Source of the DNA: Gammaproteobacteria bacterium
Lineage (GTDB): Bacteria; Pseudomonadota; Gammaproteobacteria; Burkholderiales; Rhodocyclaceae
Direction: 5' to 3'
DNA: 47,554 nt
Assembly (NCBI GenBank): GCA_029289235.1
Contig: JARFTZ010000058.1
Coordinates: 1 to 47,554, forward strand
Of this stretch, positions 34,510 through 45,011 are shown one piece after another (position 1 is the first letter of the stretch; the number at the start of each line of letters is the position of its first letter). A program made the translations under genes and the position numbers. The notes under the pieces are model-generated. The model did not search any database. It worked only from the letters and a program-made list of their open reading frames with translations, and was not told the DNA's origin.

Positions 34510-34568
34510 GGTAATTTTTACCTTATCCTTCTATGGTCTTAACTACCTCAAAATAGGTATTTTTCACC
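34510..34568. promoter_or_regulatory. Three NorR enhancer sites (GGT-N7-ACC)
   Basis: Three copies of GGT-N7-ACC with AT-rich centres lie at 34510-34522 (GGTAATTTTTACC), 34535-34547 (GGTCTTAACTACC) and 34556-34568 (GGTATTTTTCACC). They match the known NorR core GT-N7-AC, and three sites is the number found upstream of E. coli norV. They are 67-125 bases upstream of the predicted ric start site. The third ends at the base before the norR ATG, so NorR bound there should block norR expression. Confidence 0.85.
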
Positions 34569-36125
34569 ATGACTACAACGTTCCCGATCACTGACCTCGT
34601 CGCCGATCTCGTCACCGAAGCGCCGCAGGCAGTCCGGTTGCAGCACCTGGTCAATGCCGTACGCCGGCATTTCGGCTGTGGTGCGGTCGGCTTGTTGAAG
34701 GCCGAGGGGGATGGCTTGCGCCCGGTCGCCATTGCCGGGTTGGCGCATGAAACACTCGGCCGTCACTTTCTGCTGCCCCAGCACCCACGCCTGGCGGAGA
34801 TTCTGGCGAGCCGGGCGGTCGTTCGCTTCCCGCCTGGCAGCCCGCTGCCCGACCCGTACGATGGCTTGCTCGACCAGCATCCCGGCAAGCCGTTGCCGGT
34901 GCATGACTGCATGGGAATCCACCTGTCACTGAACGGCGACCTTTGGGGTGCGCTGACGCTCGATGCGCTGCGCGGCAACGTTTTCGACAAAGCGGCGCAG
35001 GATGAACTGGCACAAACGGCCCTCATGGTGGAATTGACTCTGCGCATTTCCTGGCTCGAGGAAGAAAACCGCCGTCTGCGTTTTGGACGCCCCCTCCAGA
35101 ACGCGGCTTCGCCGGCTTCAGCCATCGAAGGTGAAATCGAGATCGTGGGACAAAGCCCGCAGCTGAGGGCGCTGATGCAGGAACTCGATGTCGTCGCCGA
35201 ATCGGAACTACCTGTCTTGTTGCTGGGAGAAACAGGTGTCGGCAAGGAGTTGTTCGCCCGTCATCTGCACCGGGCGTCGAAACGCGCCGACGGACCGCTG
35301 GTGCAGGTCAACTGCGCTGCGCTCCCCGAATCGCTGGCCGAAAGCGAACTGTTCGGGCACGTCAAAGGCGCGTTCTCCGGCGCGTTCGGCGAACGCGCCG
35401 GGCGGATCGAGGCGGCGGAAGGGGGGACACTTTTTCTTGACGAGGTCGGCGAATTGCCGCTGCCCGTGCAGGCCAAGCTGCTGCGCACGCTGCAGAACGG
35501 CGAGGTTCAGCGTCTGGGTGCCGACCAGCCGCACAAGGCCGACGTCAGGATCGTGGCCGCGACCAACCGCCAGTTGCACGACCGCGTCCGCGAAGGACAT
35601 TTCCGCGCCGATCTTTACCACCGGCTTTCCGTCTATCCGGTGCAGGTTCCACCCCTGCGCGAACGCGGCAACGACGTTTTGCTGCTCGCTGGCCGCTTTC
35701 TCGAGATCAACCGCACCCGGTTCGGCGTACGCGGCTTGCGTCTTTCTCCGCGCGCCGAAACCGCCCTGTGCTCCTATGCCTGGCCGGGAAATGTGCGGGA
35801 ACTCGAACACGTCATCAGCCGCGCAGCGCTGCGCGCCATCAGCCGCGGTGCTGACCGTTCCGGGATCGTCACGCTGGAGCCGGAATTGCTCGACCTGGAA
35901 CTGTCCGGGGCCGAATCGCAATCGGCAGAGGGTGCTCTTCTAGACGACGCGACGCCCGCTGCCTCTCCCCTGCCGCTGAAGACCGCTGTCGACGCCTTTC
36001 AGCGCCAGCTCATCCGGCATGCACTGCACAACTGCAACGGCAACTGGGCTCGCGCCGCACGACAGCTCGACGTGGACGCGAGCAATCTGCACAAGCTTTC
36101 GCGTCGCCTCGGGCTGAAGGCATGA
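34569..36125 (+). CDS. norR: Nitric-oxide-responsive sigma-54 activator NorR
   Basis: This 518-residue enhancer-binding protein has the NorR layout. The N-terminal GAF domain with a non-haem iron centre shows HPRLAEI (Arg74), PDPYDGL (Asp95, Asp98) and VHDC (His112, Cys114). The central AAA+ domain has Walker A GETGVGKE (220-227), Walker B FLDEVGE, and a C-terminal Fis-type helix-turn-helix over about 485-515. The sigma-54 contact loop reads GAFSGA (267-272) rather than the usual GAFTGA. No Shine-Dalgarno precedes the ATG because the bases are occupied by the third NorR site. This start gives the expected N-terminus. It is divergent from ric. Confidence 0.93.
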   Translation: MTTTFPITDLVADLVTEAPQAVRLQHLVNAVRRHFGCGAVGLLKAEGDGLRPVAIAGLAHETLGRHFLLPQHPRLAEILASRAVVRFPPGSPLPDPYDGLLDQHPGKPLPVHDCMGIHLSLNGDLWGALTLDALRGNVFDKAAQDELAQTALMVELTLRISWLEEENRRLRFGRPLQNAASPASAIEGEIEIVGQSPQLRALMQELDVVAESELPVLLLGETGVGKELFARHLHRASKRADGPLVQVNCAALPESLAESELFGHVKGAFSGAFGERAGRIEAAEGGTLFLDEVGELPLPVQAKLLRTLQNGEVQRLGADQPHKADVRIVAATNRQLHDRVREGHFRADLYHRLSVYPVQVPPLRERGNDVLLLAGRFLEINRTRFGVRGLRLSPRAETALCSYAWPGNVRELEHVISRAALRAISRGADRSGIVTLEPELLDLELSGAESQSAEGALLDDATPAASPLPLKTAVDAFQRQLIRHALHNCNGNWARAARQLDVDASNLHKLSRRLGLKA

Positions 36126-36172
36126 AAAAGCCCCGGAGGCCTGCGCGGATCGCGCCTGAACCTGCCGGGGCT
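36125..36172 (-). terminator. Terminator of katG overlapping the norR stop
   Basis: AGCCCCGG (36129-36136) pairs with CCGGGGCT (36165-36172), with further internal pairing possible. On the leftward strand the stem is followed by TTTTTCA, whose U-run is the complement of bases adjoining the norR stop codon at 36123-36125. It serves katG and may also end norR transcripts. Confidence 0.75.
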
Positions 36173-36182
36173 CGTTGAGTCG

Positions 36183-38396
<2,214 letters not shown>

Positions 38397-38590
38397 TCAT
38401 TCCCCCCTATGGTTGACGTGGCTGCTGTACCCACGGAAGTGTAGGTGTCTCACCTTCGTGTTTCAAATGAATTAAGCCAATTGGAACGATGCGTTCGGGC
38501 TATCAAGGTACGCCTGGCGAAACAATCGCCCTTTGCTAGACTGAAACGGCACCGCCGCTCCTCGCGGCGCACTTACAGGAGGAATCATCC

Positions 38591-38830
38591 ATGAGCCAAC
38601 CTGAAATCGCCGCCAAGGCCCCCTGTCCCGTCGATGTCGAACCAGGAAAGGACTATTGGTGGTGCGCGTGCGGCCGCAGCAAGTCACAACCATTTTGTGA
38701 CGGCTCGCACAAAGGCACGGAATTCACACCGAAGAAATACACGGCAGAAGAAAGTAAGAAGGTGTTTTTCTGCGCCTGCAAGGAGACGAAGAATCCGCCG
38801 TTCTGCGACGGAACGCACAAGTCGCTTTAG
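38591..38830 (+). CDS. Double CDGSH iron-sulfur protein
   Basis: This 79-residue protein has two tandem CDGSH-type [2Fe-2S] motifs, each with three Cys and one His. They are Cys25, Cys27, Cys36 and His40 in [19 protein letters not shown], and Cys61, Cys63, Cys72 and His76 in [19 protein letters not shown]. No membrane helix is present, unlike eukaryotic mitoNEET. AGGAGG lies at 8 bases from the start. It is divergent from katG and 47 bases ahead of the rubredoxin/reductase gene, so it is probably co-transcribed with it and may act in redox sensing or Fe-S transfer. Confidence 0.9.
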   Translation: MSQPEIAAKAPCPVDVEPGKDYWWCACGRSKSQPFCDGSHKGTEFTPKKYTAEESKKVFFCACKETKNPPFCDGTHKSL

Positions 38831-38877
38831 GAGATTCGCAGCCGTATGCGAAGCGACCGGGATACGGATATCTCACC

Positions 38878-40248
38878 ATGAAAACCTACGAGTGCGCGAT
38901 TTGCGGCTGGATTTACGACGAGACCAAGGGATGTCCCGAAGAAGGCATCCCCGCCGGTACCCGCTGGGAGGATGTGCCGGAAGACTGGCACTGTCCTGTT
39001 TGCGGCGCGGGGAAGGGTGACTTCCGGATGGTCCCCGTCGATCCGGAAACGACACCGGCAGCCCAGGCCGAGCCGACGCTTGTCCATGGCGATACAGGCC
39101 CGGCACCGCTGACGATCCTCGGCACCGGTCTGGCCGGGTACACACTCGCACGGGAATTCCGCAAGCTCGACAGTGCGACGCCGCTACGACTGATCACCCG
39201 CGACGGCGGCGGCTTCTACACCAAGCCCGCACTCTCCAATGCCCTGGCCAACCGCAAAACGCCGGCGCAGTTGCAGACCAAGACCGCCGGGCAGATGGCT
39301 GCCGAGCTTAACGCCGACATCCGCACATGTTCCGAGGTGGCCGGAATCGATCCGGGCCGGCGACTGTTGCGCCTCGCTGACGGATCTGACCTCGCCTTTG
39401 AACGCCTGGTGATCGCCTGGGGCGCCGACCCGATCCGCGTTCCCATGGAAGGCGACGGCGCGAAGGACGTACAGTCCGTCAATGATCTGGACGACTTCAC
39501 CCGTTTCCATACGAGCCTGGAGAATACAAAGTCTGTGGCTGTGATCGGCGCCGGGTTGATCGGTTGCGAGTTCGCCAACGACCTGGCCAGCCGCAAGATC
39601 AAAGCCTTCGTCATCGACCCCGCCGGCTGGCCGCTCTCCCGCCTCTTGCCGGAGGCAGCCGGACGGCACTTCGCCTCGGCATTGCAGGAGGAAGGCATCA
39701 AGTTCTTTTTCGGCGTGTCGGCGCAAGCGATCTGGCGCGCCGGCAGCGGCTACCGGATCGAGCTCTCCGACGGCCGGAAAATCATCGTCGACCGTATTCT
39801 CTCCGCGATCGGCCTGCGTCCGCGCACGGCTCTCGCGCAGGCTGCTGGCATTGCCTGCCAGCGCGGCATCGTCACCGACCGCCTCCTGGGAACCAACATC
39901 CCCGGAATCTACGCCACAGGCGATTGCGCGGAAATCGCCGGCCTGAACCTGCCCTTCATCCTGCCGATCATGCACCAGGCCGCCGCACTGGCCCGGACCT
40001 TGAGCGGCACGCCGACGCTGCTGCATTACCCGGCGATGCCGGTGGTGGTCAAGACACCAGCTTGTCCCACAGTGGTCTGTCCGTCGGCTTCGGGAGCCGA
40101 GGGAAGCTGGACATGCCGGGCGGTTGAAGGGGGGTTTGAGGCGCTTTATCGAAGCCCGGGCGGCGACCTGCTGGGCTTCGCCCTTCTCGGCAGCGCTACG
40201 GCGCAAAACCAGGCGTTGACGGCGCAATTGCCGGCGATGCTGGGCTGA
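38878..40248 (+). CDS. Rubredoxin fused to rubredoxin reductase
   Basis: This 456-residue protein has two units. Residues 1 to about 52 are a complete rubredoxin with Cys6, Cys9, Cys39 and Cys42 binding one iron (YECAICGW and [13 protein letters not shown]). From about residue 78 there is an FAD/NAD(P)-dependent oxidoreductase with FAD motif [12 protein letters not shown], an NADH motif [18 protein letters not shown] and the second FAD motif [14 protein letters not shown]. It would pass electrons from NAD(P)H through FAD to its own rubredoxin domain and then to a partner such as a flavodiiron protein, rubrerythrin or alkane hydroxylase. None is in the window. Its 3' end overlaps the convergent amidase gene by 53 bases. 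Confidence 0.88.
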   Translation: MKTYECAICGWIYDETKGCPEEGIPAGTRWEDVPEDWHCPVCGAGKGDFRMVPVDPETTPAAQAEPTLVHGDTGPAPLTILGTGLAGYTLAREFRKLDSATPLRLITRDGGGFYTKPALSNALANRKTPAQLQTKTAGQMAAELNADIRTCSEVAGIDPGRRLLRLADGSDLAFERLVIAWGADPIRVPMEGDGAKDVQSVNDLDDFTRFHTSLENTKSVAVIGAGLIGCEFANDLASRKIKAFVIDPAGWPLSRLLPEAAGRHFASALQEEGIKFFFGVSAQAIWRAGSGYRIELSDGRKIIVDRILSAIGLRPRTALAQAAGIACQRGIVTDRLLGTNIPGIYATGDCAEIAGLNLPFILPIMHQAAALARTLSGTPTLLHYPAMPVVVKTPACPTVVCPSASGAEGSWTCRAVEGGFEALYRSPGGDLLGFALLGSATAQNQALTAQLPAMLG

Positions 40249-41038
40249 TCGCCGATCCGTTCTCGGGCGAATCGCCGTTGGCCGGGGCCGGCATGCCGGT
40301 CGTGCTGCCGTTGACGGCGCGCTGGTTAAGCAGGCAGAACGCCAGCGCGCGCTGCGCGTCGACCGGCAACATCTCGTTACCGACCGCGTAGTGGAGGAGA
40401 AATGCCCGCTGCGAAGCCTCCGGCGTCAACGGCGAATAGCCCAGCGCGGTTAACGCCAGCGGCAAATCGAAACCTTCCGGCGCTGGCGGCCACGGCTCGT
40501 CACACCACAGGCCGAAGCCGTGTTCAGCCAATCGCCGCCAGGGAAACCAGGCGCTCGGATCGACCTTCCGGCCCGGCGCCACGTCGGCATGCCCGACGAC
40601 ATTGGCGCGCGGAATGCCGTGACGCTGCCGGATGTCGGCCAGCAGACCGAGCAGTGCGTGGATCTGCGCATCGGGAAACGGCTCGTCGCCATCGTTGTCG
40701 AGTTCGATACCGATCGACGCCGAGTTGATGTCCGCATTTCCGCCCCACCAGGACTTCCCGGCGTGCCAGGCGCGATCGTTTTCCTCGACCAATTGCACGA
40801 TCTCGCCGTCGCGCCCGATCAGGTAGTGAGTACTGACCTTGCGCTCGGGGTCAGTCAGGGTCGCGAGTGCCTCATCGACAGTGCTGTCGCTGGTGTGATG
40901 CAAAATAACCATGTTGGCCCGGCGCGCGTCGAAGTTCGGCGACGGAACTTTGCGAATGCCTTCACCCGGCAGCGGCGCAAGCGGCGCGCAAGCGGAAACC
41001 GCAATCAGCGCCGGCCACAGGAACGCAGCGATTCTCAT
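40196..41038 (-). CDS. Lipoprotein N-acetylmuramoyl-L-alanine amidase (AmpD/AmiD-like)
   Basis: This 280-residue lipoprotein has a signal ending in the lipobox VSAC (Cys17). An Amidase_2 zinc domain (about 40-190) follows, with the first zinc His in [22 protein letters not shown], a Glu in [10 protein letters not shown] and the last ligands in [14 protein letters not shown]. The layout matches outer-membrane AmiD, which cuts anhydro-muropeptides between muramic acid and L-Ala. A Pro/Ala/Ser-rich tail extends beyond the domain and is encoded by the part overlapping the rubredoxin-reductase gene. ATG at 41038 shares one base with the upstream stop (TGATG), so translation is coupled. Confidence 0.87.
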   Translation of the reverse strand: MRIAAFLWPALIAVSACAPLAPLPGEGIRKVPSPNFDARRANMVILHHTSDSTVDEALATLTDPERKVSTHYLIGRDGEIVQLVEENDRAWHAGKSWWGGNADINSASIGIELDNDGDEPFPDAQIHALLGLLADIRQRHGIPRANVVGHADVAPGRKVDPSAWFPWRRLAEHGFGLWCDEPWPPAPEGFDLPLALTALGYSPLTPEASQRAFLLHYAVGNEMLPVDAQRALAFCLLNQRAVNGSTTGMPAPANGDSPENGSAISPASPAIAPSTPGFAP

Positions 41039-42453
41039 CACTCGCTATCAAACCCCATGAGTCGCCGTTCAACGATGCGCCGGGCGACCGCTTCCGGCAC
41101 GTCGTTCTCCCATTCGCCACGCCCGCGACGGAGCGCCGCGAGCACCTCGACGGCGTCAATGTGCATATGCCGATCATCGAGCGGGATCAGCGAAAGCATC
41201 TTGTTGTTTTCCTTCAGAAAGTCGAGGAGGTGACGGAGGTTGGCCGGCACCTGCACGTTGTCCAGCGTGATTTCGGCCGACGTATCGGTACCGCGCGGGC
41301 GCGACGGGTAAACATAGACGTAGGTGTTGTCCGGGAACAATTTGCCGAACGCCTCCAGGATGCCGCCTTCGAGGCCCTCGTAGTACTTCTCGTCGAAGAG
41401 GTAGTGGAAGTCGCGCACCGACAGGACGATGCCGATCGGCTTTTGCGTATAGCGGCGCAGGTAGGCGCGCAGGCGGAAGTAGCGCAGGTAATCGGAGATC
41501 ATCACCGTGTAGCCCATCGACCCGAGCAGGTCGACCCGGGCGAGAAAATCGGCATCGACGACGTTGTCCTCGTGGATCAGCGAGTTCATCGTCACCTCGG
41601 CCAGCGAGACGATCTGCGCATCGTCCACCGCGGCCAGCTGGCTGAACTGCTTGAGGCCGGCGGCCATCATGTCCTCATTGACGTTGGTCACGGGCTTGAA
41701 ATGGCCGCGCATCACCATCACCGGCTTGCGGTAGAACAGCTCACCCGGCACGACGACCTCGCCCGCCGGGTTGAAGACCACCGCCCGGGTCAGCCAGCTG
41801 CGCACCAGGTGCAGGTTCATCAGCCGGTTTTCGACTTCCTCGAAATACGGGCCGGAGAAGTGGATCAGGTCCACCTCGATCCGCTCCGGCCCGAGACCGT
41901 CGGCCAGGCCTTCGACGATCCACTCCGGCTGCTGATGATGGAAAAACGCGCCGTGGATCAGGTTGACCCCGAGAATGCCGAGAGCGTCGCTCTGCTGCGC
42001 GTTGTCGTTGTCGAGCATGCGCACGTGCAGGATCACGTCGCTCGGCTCCGCGCCGGGATGCAGTTGCAACCGGATGCCGACCCAGCCGTGGCACTCGTTC
42101 TTCTGCTTGAAGCTGCGCGCGGTAACGGTGGCGGCGTAGGCAAAAAAGGTGGTGTTCTTCGGCCGCACCTCGCTGAGTCGGGAGACGACCTGGGTAAACT
42201 CCTTGTCCAGCATCTGCAACACCCGCGCCCGGCTGACGTAGCGGTCGACCTGGCCGTAGATGTCGTCACTGACCGCCATGTCGTAGGCCGACATCGTCTT
42301 GGCGATGGTACCGGCGGCCGCACCGACCTGGAAGAAGCGGCGCGCCACTTCCTGCCCGGCGCCGATCTCGACGATGGTGCCGAACTTGTATTTGTCGAGG
42401 TTGACGGCCAGCGCCTTCTGGTCGGTCGTCAGGGAAGTGTCGCGTTCGCGCAT
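41038..42453 (-). CDS. Conserved protein of unknown function
   Basis: This 471-residue protein has no signal peptide or membrane helix and no motif I can tie to a known enzyme. It opens with RERDTSLTTDQKALAVNLDKY and contains IVEIGAGQEVARRFF, GTIAKTMSAYDMAVSDDIYG, GWVGIRLQLHP, GILGVNLIHGAF and YRKPVMVMRGHF. I believe homologues in cyanobacteria and proteobacteria have carried misleading labels such as TonB-dependent receptor or nucleotide adenylyltransferase. The sequence supports neither. ATG at 42453 is preceded by GGAG at 6 bases. Translation is coupled to the lipoprotein amidase downstream. Confidence 0.8.
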   Translation of the reverse strand: MRERDTSLTTDQKALAVNLDKYKFGTIVEIGAGQEVARRFFQVGAAAGTIAKTMSAYDMAVSDDIYGQVDRYVSRARVLQMLDKEFTQVVSRLSEVRPKNTTFFAYAATVTARSFKQKNECHGWVGIRLQLHPGAEPSDVILHVRMLDNDNAQQSDALGILGVNLIHGAFFHHQQPEWIVEGLADGLGPERIEVDLIHFSGPYFEEVENRLMNLHLVRSWLTRAVVFNPAGEVVVPGELFYRKPVMVMRGHFKPVTNVNEDMMAAGLKQFSQLAAVDDAQIVSLAEVTMNSLIHEDNVVDADFLARVDLLGSMGYTVMISDYLRYFRLRAYLRRYTQKPIGIVLSVRDFHYLFDEKYYEGLEGGILEAFGKLFPDNTYVYVYPSRPRGTDTSAEITLDNVQVPANLRHLLDFLKENNKMLSLIPLDDRHMHIDAVEVLAALRRGRGEWENDVPEAVARRIVERRLMGFDSE

Positions 42454-42541
42454 GAAATCTCCAATCACTAATTAAGTGGTTTTGTCACAGGACGCGGAAC
42501 GTTGGTTCCACCCACAAGGATGCGAAGGATAGCGAAAAACG

Positions 42542-42580
42542 AAGCCCAAGGCCCGCGATGATGCAGGCCTTGGGCTTTTT
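42542..42580. terminator. Bidirectional terminator after denD
   Basis: AAGCCCAAGGCC (42542-42553) pairs over 12 bp with GGCCTTGGGCTT (42566-42577). A T-run follows on the plus strand, and CGTTTTTCG follows shortly after on the leftward strand. It closes the leftward tetronate operon 20 bases beyond denD. Confidence 0.85.
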
Positions 42581-42599
42581 CGACGGAATTGGCGGAAGA

Positions 42600-43574
42600 C
42601 TATCCGACCAGATCGTCCTTGATGAACGCCCGGACGATGCTCTCGAAATCCTGATCGCCCTTGAAGCCGAGCATGTGCGCCCGGCTCATGTCCCAGCGCG
42701 TCGGCCAGGTATGGATGATGCGCTGGATGGCGGGATCAGGCTCCCAGCGGATCAGGCGGGTCGCCGGTTCGCCGGCGATCTTGCCAAGGACGTCGACCAT
42801 CTCGCGCACCGACACCGTCACCCCGGGCAGGTTGAGCACGTGGCGCTGCCCGAAGGCTTCGGCGCCGAGGTTATGACCGTGAATCAGACACTCGATCGCC
42901 TGCCGCGGCGACATCAGCCACAGTTTCATGTCCATCGTCACCGGGCAGACCGTCTGCACATTGTTCAACGGCTCGCGAATGATGCTGCTGGTAAACGACG
43001 ACGCTGCCTTGTTCGGCTTGCCGGGACGAACGGCGATCGTCGGCAGGCGCAGCACCCGGCCGTCGATGAATCCGCGGCGACGGTAATCGGAGAGCAACAA
43101 TTCGATGATGGCCTTCTGCACGCCGAACGAGGTCTTGGGCTGAAGGACCGTGTCGTCCTGAACGACTTCCGGCAACGCGCCGCCATACACGGCGAGCGAA
43201 CTGGCGAATACCAGCTTCGGGTTATGACCGACCTTGCGGCATGTTTCGAAAAGCTGGCGCGACGCGTCGATATTCACCGACAAGCCAAGGTCGAAATCGT
43301 CCTCGGCCTGCCGGCTGACGACGGCGGCGAGGTGGAATACGGAGGTCGTTTCTTCGTCGATGACCTTCGAAAGCGCATCGGCGTCGCCGACGTCGGCCGT
43401 CACCACGTTGATCCGCGGATCGTTGAATCCAAGCGCGGGCACGACGTCGAACAGGGTGATCTGGTCAATCTTTTCTTCACGCAGTTCGGCATTTTTCAGC
43501 GTTCCGCGTTGCAGCAACCTGGCTGCCAGCCGCCGTCCCAGAAACCCGGCGCCCCCCGTAATCAGAACCTTCAT
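42600..43574 (-). CDS. denD: D-erythronate dehydrogenase
   Basis: This 324-residue extended short-chain dehydrogenase should oxidise D-erythronate to 2-oxo-tetronate with NAD+. The Rossmann motif is LITGGAGFLGRRLA, with the acidic residue in LFDVVP. ASSLAVYGG carries the active-site Ser region, and RLPTIAVRPGKPNKAASSF is typical of the DenD group. At the usual Tyr-X3-Lys motif the sequence is Phe150-G-V-Q-Lys154. ATG at 43574 shares its A with the last base of the otnI stop codon, and AGGAG lies upstream. The longer GTG start three bases earlier is less likely. It is the last gene of the operon. Confidence 0.87.
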   Translation of the reverse strand: MKVLITGGAGFLGRRLAARLLQRGTLKNAELREEKIDQITLFDVVPALGFNDPRINVVTADVGDADALSKVIDEETTSVFHLAAVVSRQAEDDFDLGLSVNIDASRQLFETCRKVGHNPKLVFASSLAVYGGALPEVVQDDTVLQPKTSFGVQKAIIELLLSDYRRRGFIDGRVLRLPTIAVRPGKPNKAASSFTSSIIREPLNNVQTVCPVTMDMKLWLMSPRQAIECLIHGHNLGAEAFGQRHVLNLPGVTVSVREMVDVLGKIAGEPATRLIRWEPDPAIQRIIHTWPTRWDMSRAHMLGFKGDQDFESIVRAFIKDDLVG

Positions 43575-44347
43575 CACATCTCCTTAAGCCATCCCAAACC
43601 GTCTTCGGTGCGGCCGCGTGGCTTGTATTCGCAGCCAACCCAGCCATCGTAGCCCATTTCGTCGAGCAATTTGAAGATATGGCGGTAGTTGATTTCGCCC
43701 TGATCCGGCTCGTTGCGGGTCGGCACGCTGGCGATCTGCACGTGGCCGATGCCGGCGAAGTTGTTCTTGAAGGTCATCGTCAGGTCGCCCTCGACGATCT
43801 GGCAGTGGTAGAAGTCCATCTGCACCTTGAGGTTCGGCAGGCCGATCTCCTGGCAGATTGCGTGCCCTTCGGCCTGGGTGTTGATGAAATAACCGGGAAT
43901 GTCGCGTGGATTGATCGGTTCGATCACCAGCATGCGCCCGTGCTTGGCCAGTTCCTGCGCGGCGTAGCGGACGTTCTCGACGTAGGTCGCCCGATGCTTG
44001 GCGCGATCTGCGCCGGCAGGGAACAGGCCGGCCATGCAGTGGACTTTTGGCGTCCCCATCGCTAGGGCATATTCAATGGCCTTGGCCACGCCTTCACGGA
44101 ATTCCTGCTCACGCCCCGGCAGCGAGGCGATGCCACGCTCTCCGCCGGCAAAGTCGCCCGGCGGGAGGTTGAACAGGGCGTTTTCCAGATTGTTTTCCTT
44201 CAGCCAGCCGGCGACTTCGGCCGGCGTGTAGTCGTACGGGAAGAGAAACTCGACGCCCTTGAACCCGGCTTTGGCGGCAGCGGCGAAGCGCTCGGGGAAC
44301 GGCACTTCGTTGAACATCATCGACAAATTGGCGGCAAACTTCGGCAT
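43574..44347 (-). CDS. otnI: 2-oxo-tetronate isomerase
   Basis: This 257-residue TIM-barrel protein of the hydroxypyruvate isomerase-like group converts 2-oxo-tetronate to 3-oxo-tetronate. It starts [17 protein letters not shown], the family N-terminus. [25 protein letters not shown] (metal-binding Glu), [14 protein letters not shown] (Asp/His) and GCEYKPRG (Glu) outline the metal site. AAAGGA precedes the ATG at 6 bases. Without the operon context it would be annotated Hyi. With otnC, otnK and denD adjacent, OtnI is the better name. Confidence 0.9.
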   Translation of the reverse strand: MPKFAANLSMMFNEVPFPERFAAAAKAGFKGVEFLFPYDYTPAEVAGWLKENNLENALFNLPPGDFAGGERGIASLPGREQEFREGVAKAIEYALAMGTPKVHCMAGLFPAGADRAKHRATYVENVRYAAQELAKHGRMLVIEPINPRDIPGYFINTQAEGHAICQEIGLPNLKVQMDFYHCQIVEGDLTMTFKNNFAGIGHVQIASVPTRNEPDQGEINYRHIFKLLDEMGYDGWVGCEYKPRGRTEDGLGWLKEM

Positions 44348-44357
44348 GGCAGTCCTT

Positions 44358-45011
44358 TCAGATATCCAGTTTGAATGCGACTTTGAGTTCTTCGATCTGC
44401 TCGGCGTTGAGGCAGTTGGTCCTGGCGTTCTGCAGGAGCAGGAAAATCTTGGCGGTCTCTTCCAGTTCCTCTGAGGCGTAGATCGCGCCTTCCAGGTCCG
44501 GGCCGGAGACAACCGGGCCGTGGTTGGCCAGCAGGACGGCGCTGTGCTTCGGCGCAAGGGTCTTGATCACCTCGCCGAGCGCCTTGTCGCCGGGACGGTG
44601 GTACGGCACCAGCGGCAGACGCCCGATCTTCATGATGAAGTACGGGGTCAGCGGCGGGATGCAGTTGGCGGGGTCGAGACCGCACATGCAGGAAACGGCG
44701 GCCGAGTGCGTCGAGTGCAGGTGCACGATGGCGCCGGCCTTCGGGCGTACGTCGTACATGCCGCGGTGCAGGAAGGCTTCCTTCGACGGAGGGTCGCCGG
44801 CGAGCAGGTTGCCGTCCCAGTCGAGTTTGGAGATGCGTGCCGGGTCGAGTTCGCCGAGGCAGGAGTTGGTCGGGGTGAGCAGCCAGCCCTCGGACAGGCG
44901 GACGCTGATGTTGCCGCTGCTACCGGCCGTCAGGCCGCGCTCGTAGAGGGACCGCGAGAGACGGGCGATCTTGTCCCGTTCGCGGGTTTCTTCGGAGAGG
45001 ATGGCGGTCAT
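44358..45011 (-). CDS. otnC: 3-oxo-tetronate 4-phosphate decarboxylase
   Basis: This 217-residue class II aldolase/adducin-family protein should decarboxylate 3-oxo-tetronate 4-phosphate to dihydroxyacetone phosphate and CO2. The catalytic Glu is in [11 protein letters not shown], two metal His are in IVHLHSTHS (97 and 99), and the third is in [17 protein letters not shown] is the N-terminal phosphate-binding loop. It overlaps otnK by four bases (ATGA) and precedes otnI by 10 bases. L-fuculose-phosphate aldolases are the nearest look-alikes, and neighbours decide the function. Confidence 0.9.
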   Translation of the reverse strand: MTAILSEETRERDKIARLSRSLYERGLTAGSSGNISVRLSEGWLLTPTNSCLGELDPARISKLDWDGNLLAGDPPSKEAFLHRGMYDVRPKAGAIVHLHSTHSAAVSCMCGLDPANCIPPLTPYFIMKIGRLPLVPYHRPGDKALGEVIKTLAPKHSAVLLANHGPVVSGPDLEGAIYASEELEETAKIFLLLQNARTNCLNAEQIEELKVAFKLDI

